Assembly (NCBI RefSeq): GCF_900168055.1
Contig: NZ_FUYS01000010.1
Coordinates: 110,390-174,389 of the forward strand
Direction: 5' to 3'
Length of the DNA: 64,000 bases
Source: Parapedobacter luteus
GTDB lineage: Bacteria; Bacteroidota; Bacteroidia; Sphingobacteriales; Sphingobacteriaceae
Under the pieces are notes generated by a model. It did not search any database, was not told the origin of the DNA, and saw only the letters and a program-made list of their open reading frames with translations. The position numbers and the translations under genes were made by a program. Shown here in pieces: positions 61,789 to 64,000 of this stretch. The stretch's first letter is position 1, and every line of letters begins with the position of its first letter.

Positions 61789-63045
61789 CTACCACCTTTC
61801 TTTTAAGTAATTAAGTATCCGATCGGTTGCGCCCGCATGCGCCAATACGTATTGCCGTGCGATATTTCCAGCTTGCTCCCGATTTTGTCGACTGGTCATT
61901 TGGCCAAAAATAGTTGCCAATTCGGTCGCATCCTCCACACTGAAACCAGCACCTTTGGCAACCAAGTCTTTGGCTTCCTGAAATTTATGGTATTTAGGCC
62001 CAAAAATAACTGGAATCCCATACGTGGCCGCTTCCAACGTATTGTGTATACCTGCTCCAAATCCTCCGCCGATATACGCTATCGAGCCATAGGCATATAA
62101 CGAAGAAAGCATGCCGATGCTGTCTATGATGAGGACGTTTGCCGGTGGTGGGGAGCCGGTGGTGAGTGATGGAGAACCTTTAGTTGATTGGCTATTGTTT
62201 GAAAACCGGATGGCTTGTGGGAATAATTTCTCAATGGTGCTGAGGTGGTCTTCGTGGATCTCATGCGGAGCGATGATGATTTTCCACGAGGGGAACCTAT
62301 TGTGTAGGTCCGCTAATAGGTGTTCGTCTTGCGGCCAGGTACTTCCGGCTACCAGCACGGGATTGCCATCGGCAAACGCTTCGATTTCAGGAATAGGATT
62401 CCGTGTTTCGGGGAGCATAATTACGCGGTCGAAGCGGGTGTCGCCTGCGAGCTCTACATTGGTGAAGCCCAAGCTGTTCAGCAATACACAGCTTTCCTCG
62501 TTCTGGGTAAAAAAGTGGGTTACATAACCAAGCGTTTGACGAAAGAACCCTCCATACCACTTGAAGAATACCTGGTCAGGCCGGAAAATAGTCGAAATAA
62601 GGAATAACGGCACCTTGTTGGCGGCCAATGTCCTAAAATAAAAATGCCAATATTCATATTTCGTAAATATGGCTATTTCGGGATTGATTAGTCGGATAAA
62701 GGCCGCAGCATTGCGGGGCGTATCTTCGGGTAGGTAGAATACGTGTGTTGCCAAAGGTGTATCTTTCCGTATTTCATATCCGGAAGGAGAGTAAAAAGTG
62801 ACAACGACTGGCTTATCCGGCCAATGAATTTTTATCGCTTCCAATACCGGGCGGCCTTGTTCAAATTCGCCTAAAGAAGCAAAATGAAACCAAACGCAAC
62901 CTTTGTGCCCATCGGCTTCCTCGGCGACCTGTGCAAGCAATCCTTTCCGTCCATGAACCCACTTTTTTGCCTTGTCGTTGAAAGGCGACAAAATCCAAAT
63001 TAATAGCCCATAAATTTTAATTCCGAAGAAATAGATCACCCGCAT
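61789..63045 (-). CDS. waaA: 3-deoxy-D-manno-octulosonic acid transferase
   Basis: A 418-residue GT30 enzyme adding Kdo to lipid A precursors at the inner membrane. N-terminal anchor (FFGIKIYGLLIWILSPF), WFHFASLGEFEQGRPVLEAIK with the catalytic Glu, FTKYEYWHFYFRTL, LVAGSTWPQDE, IIAPHEIHEDHL and AYIGGGFGAGIHNTLEAATYGIPVIFGPKYHKF. An insert after PQAIRFSNN, SPSLTTGSPPPAN, is encoded by the same kind of CCATCAC-like repeat as the thiE tail. A TATATTTG box precedes the gene. Confidence 0.94.
   Translation of the reverse strand: MRVIYFFGIKIYGLLIWILSPFNDKAKKWVHGRKGLLAQVAEEADGHKGCVWFHFASLGEFEQGRPVLEAIKIHWPDKPVVVTFYSPSGYEIRKDTPLATHVFYLPEDTPRNAAAFIRLINPEIAIFTKYEYWHFYFRTLAANKVPLFLISTIFRPDQVFFKWYGGFFRQTLGYVTHFFTQNEESCVLLNSLGFTNVELAGDTRFDRVIMLPETRNPIPEIEAFADGNPVLVAGSTWPQDEHLLADLHNRFPSWKIIIAPHEIHEDHLSTIEKLFPQAIRFSNNSQSTKGSPSLTTGSPPPANVLIIDSIGMLSSLYAYGSIAYIGGGFGAGIHNTLEAATYGIPVIFGPKYHKFQEAKDLVAKGAGFSVEDATELATIFGQMTSRQNREQAGNIARQYVLAHAGATDRILNYLKERW
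62158..62172 (-). repeat. CCATCACTCACCACC copy inside waaA
   Basis: On the minus strand this 15-base segment differs by one base from one in the thiE tail (8784-8798) and is translated in the same frame as Pro-Ser-Leu-Thr-Thr in both genes. Confidence 0.5.
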
Positions 63046-63071
63046 CTTGACGTAAATCCTTATATTCGCAG

Positions 63072-63079
63072 CAAATATA
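63072..63079 (-). promoter_or_regulatory. -7 box for waaA
   Basis: Minus-strand TATATTTG fits TAnnTTTG and lies 26 bases before the ATG at 63045, in the gap between waaA and the divergent decarboxylase gene. Confidence 0.5.
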
Positions 63080-63116
63080 TCAAAACCATTTCCTTAATCG
63101 GTTATACTGCGCAATT

Positions 63117-64000
63117 ATGTCAAGAAAACGCATACTCATCACCGGTGCCGCAGGATTTTTGGGTTCGCACCTGTGCGACCGCTTCATCAAGGAGGACTAC
63201 CACGTCATCGGCATGGACAACCTGATTACAGGGGACCTGCGCAACATCGAGCATTTGTTCGGCCTGGAGAATTTCGAGTTTTACAACCATGATGTCTCTA
63301 CGTTCGTGCATGTGCCGGGCAGCTTGGACTACATCCTGCATTTCGCATCCCCGGCCAGCCCGATAGACTACCTGAAGATTCCCATCCAGACCCTGAAAGT
63401 AGGGTCACTGGGCACCCACCACTTGCTGGGGCTGGCCCGGGCCAAGGGCGCCCGCATCCTGGTGGCTTCCACCTCCGAGGTATACGGCGACCCCTCGGTA
63501 AGCCCGCAGCCCGAGGAGTACTGGGGCAATGTGAACCCCGTGGGGCCGCGCGGCGTGTATGACGAGGCCAAGCGCTTCCAGGAAGCCATCACCATGGCTT
63601 ACCACACCTTCCATGGGCTACAGACCCGCATCGTCCGCATCTTCAACACCTACGGACCGCGGATGCGGCTCAATGACGGCCGGGTACTGCCGGCCTTCAT
63701 CGGGCAGGCGCTGCGCGGGGAAGACCTCACCGTCTTCGGTGACGGCTCACAGACCCGTTCATTCTGCTACGTGGACGACCAGGTGGAGGGCATCTACCGC
63801 CTGCTGCACAGTGATTACCCCTATCCGGTAAACATCGGTAACCCGGATGAAATCACCATCAAACAGTTCGGCGAGGAAATCATCAAGCTGACGGGCACTT
63901 CCCAGAAGCTGGTGTACAGGGAGCTGCCGGTAGACGACCCCAAGCAGCGGCGGCCGGATATCACCAAGGCCAGGGAGCTGCTGGGTTGGGAACCCAAGGT
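63117..64000 (+). CDS. UDP-glucuronate decarboxylase, partial
   Basis: The gene runs off the right edge; about 294 residues are visible. It is an extended SDR that converts UDP-glucuronate to UDP-xylose for surface polysaccharide. [18 protein letters not shown] binds [41 protein letters not shown], the catalytic YDEAKR (YxxxK), [11 protein letters not shown] and [16 protein letters not shown] all match UXS enzymes. The start is the ATG at 63117. The gene is clearly richer in GC than waaA (sampled lines 73 against 45 percent), which suggests the start of a compositionally distinct polysaccharide region beyond the window. Confidence 0.93.
   Translation, partial: MSRKRILITGAAGFLGSHLCDRFIKEDYHVIGMDNLITGDLRNIEHLFGLENFEFYNHDVSTFVHVPGSLDYILHFASPASPIDYLKIPIQTLKVGSLGTHHLLGLARAKGARILVASTSEVYGDPSVSPQPEEYWGNVNPVGPRGVYDEAKRFQEAITMAYHTFHGLQTRIVRIFNTYGPRMRLNDGRVLPAFIGQALRGEDLTVFGDGSQTRSFCYVDDQVEGIYRLLHSDYPYPVNIGNPDEITIKQFGEEIIKLTGTSQKLVYRELPVDDPKQRRPDITKARELLGWEPK

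Overview
The window is a gene-dense stretch of a Bacteroidetes chromosome, most like the Sphingobacteriaceae (Pedobacter, Sphingobacterium, Parapedobacter). Evidence: TAnnTTTG-type -7 promoter boxes at many gene starts, weak use of Shine-Dalgarno sites, a TPP-riboswitch-controlled TonB receptor of the Omr1 type, AddAB-type recombination genes, an AsmA-like/GT51 transglycosylase, and the gene order miaB - sigma54 activator - lptE - secG - groES - groEL. I saw no rRNA, tRNA, CRISPR array, prophage or insertion sequence. It reads as core chromosome, so most novelty is in regulatory DNA and protein variants rather than in a new multi-gene system.

Layout. 1-4.8 kb: partial DUF1080 lipoprotein, an alkyltransferase-like protein, hpt, a GT51 transglycosylase and the Fe-S carrier ATPase mrp. 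5.0-11.8 kb: thiamine operon thiS-thiC-tenI/thiE-like-thiE-thiG-thiH-thiF/rhodanese behind a textbook promoter and TPP riboswitch, preceded by a four-copy 11-bp repeat. 11.8-19.7 kb: addB-like and addA-like genes on the minus strand, separated by a plus-strand Crp/Fnr regulator and an NAD-dependent epimerase. 19.8-29 kb: small conserved protein, ogt, MFS transporter, bestrophin channel, lipA, GH76 mannanase, recA, nth, a small ORF and a subtilase.

29.4-35.2 kb: S9 oligopeptidase, a small membrane protein, then an arginine operon (GNAT acetyltransferase, argG, argC) preceded by a promoter, an Arg-codon-rich 44-residue leader ORF and hairpins that look like an attenuator. 35.2-40.7 kb: tetrapyrrole cluster hemA-hemCD-hemB-hemL on the minus strand. 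40.8-45.8 kb: second TPP riboswitch and the TonB receptor, a PQQ-type sugar dehydrogenase, dtd and a MazG-type pyrophosphohydrolase. 45.9-52.9 kb: the groEL to miaB block on the minus strand. 53-58.5 kb: mutY, ssb, pheS, a Rieske-like lipoprotein, tetR, rlmD and a hypothetical. 58.5-64 kb: a carboxypeptidase-regulatory-domain protein, an OmpA lipoprotein, yjbQ, hemW, waaA/kdtA and a partial GC-rich UDP-glucuronate decarboxylase gene.

Themes. Thiamine appears three times: the biosynthetic operon, the riboswitch-controlled receptor for uptake, and YjbQ. DNA repair is frequent: atl, ogt, addAB, recA, nth, mutY, ssb. The strongest non-coding observations are a readable switching mechanism in the thiS leader (the 5' end of the RNA can form a 12-bp helix with the sequence that otherwise closes the start-codon hairpin), the arginine leader, an 18-bp perfect palindrome upstream of a TTG-initiated hemA, and several promoter boxes so close to the ATG that the transcripts should be leaderless. 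All family assignments come from reading motifs; no database search was possible.
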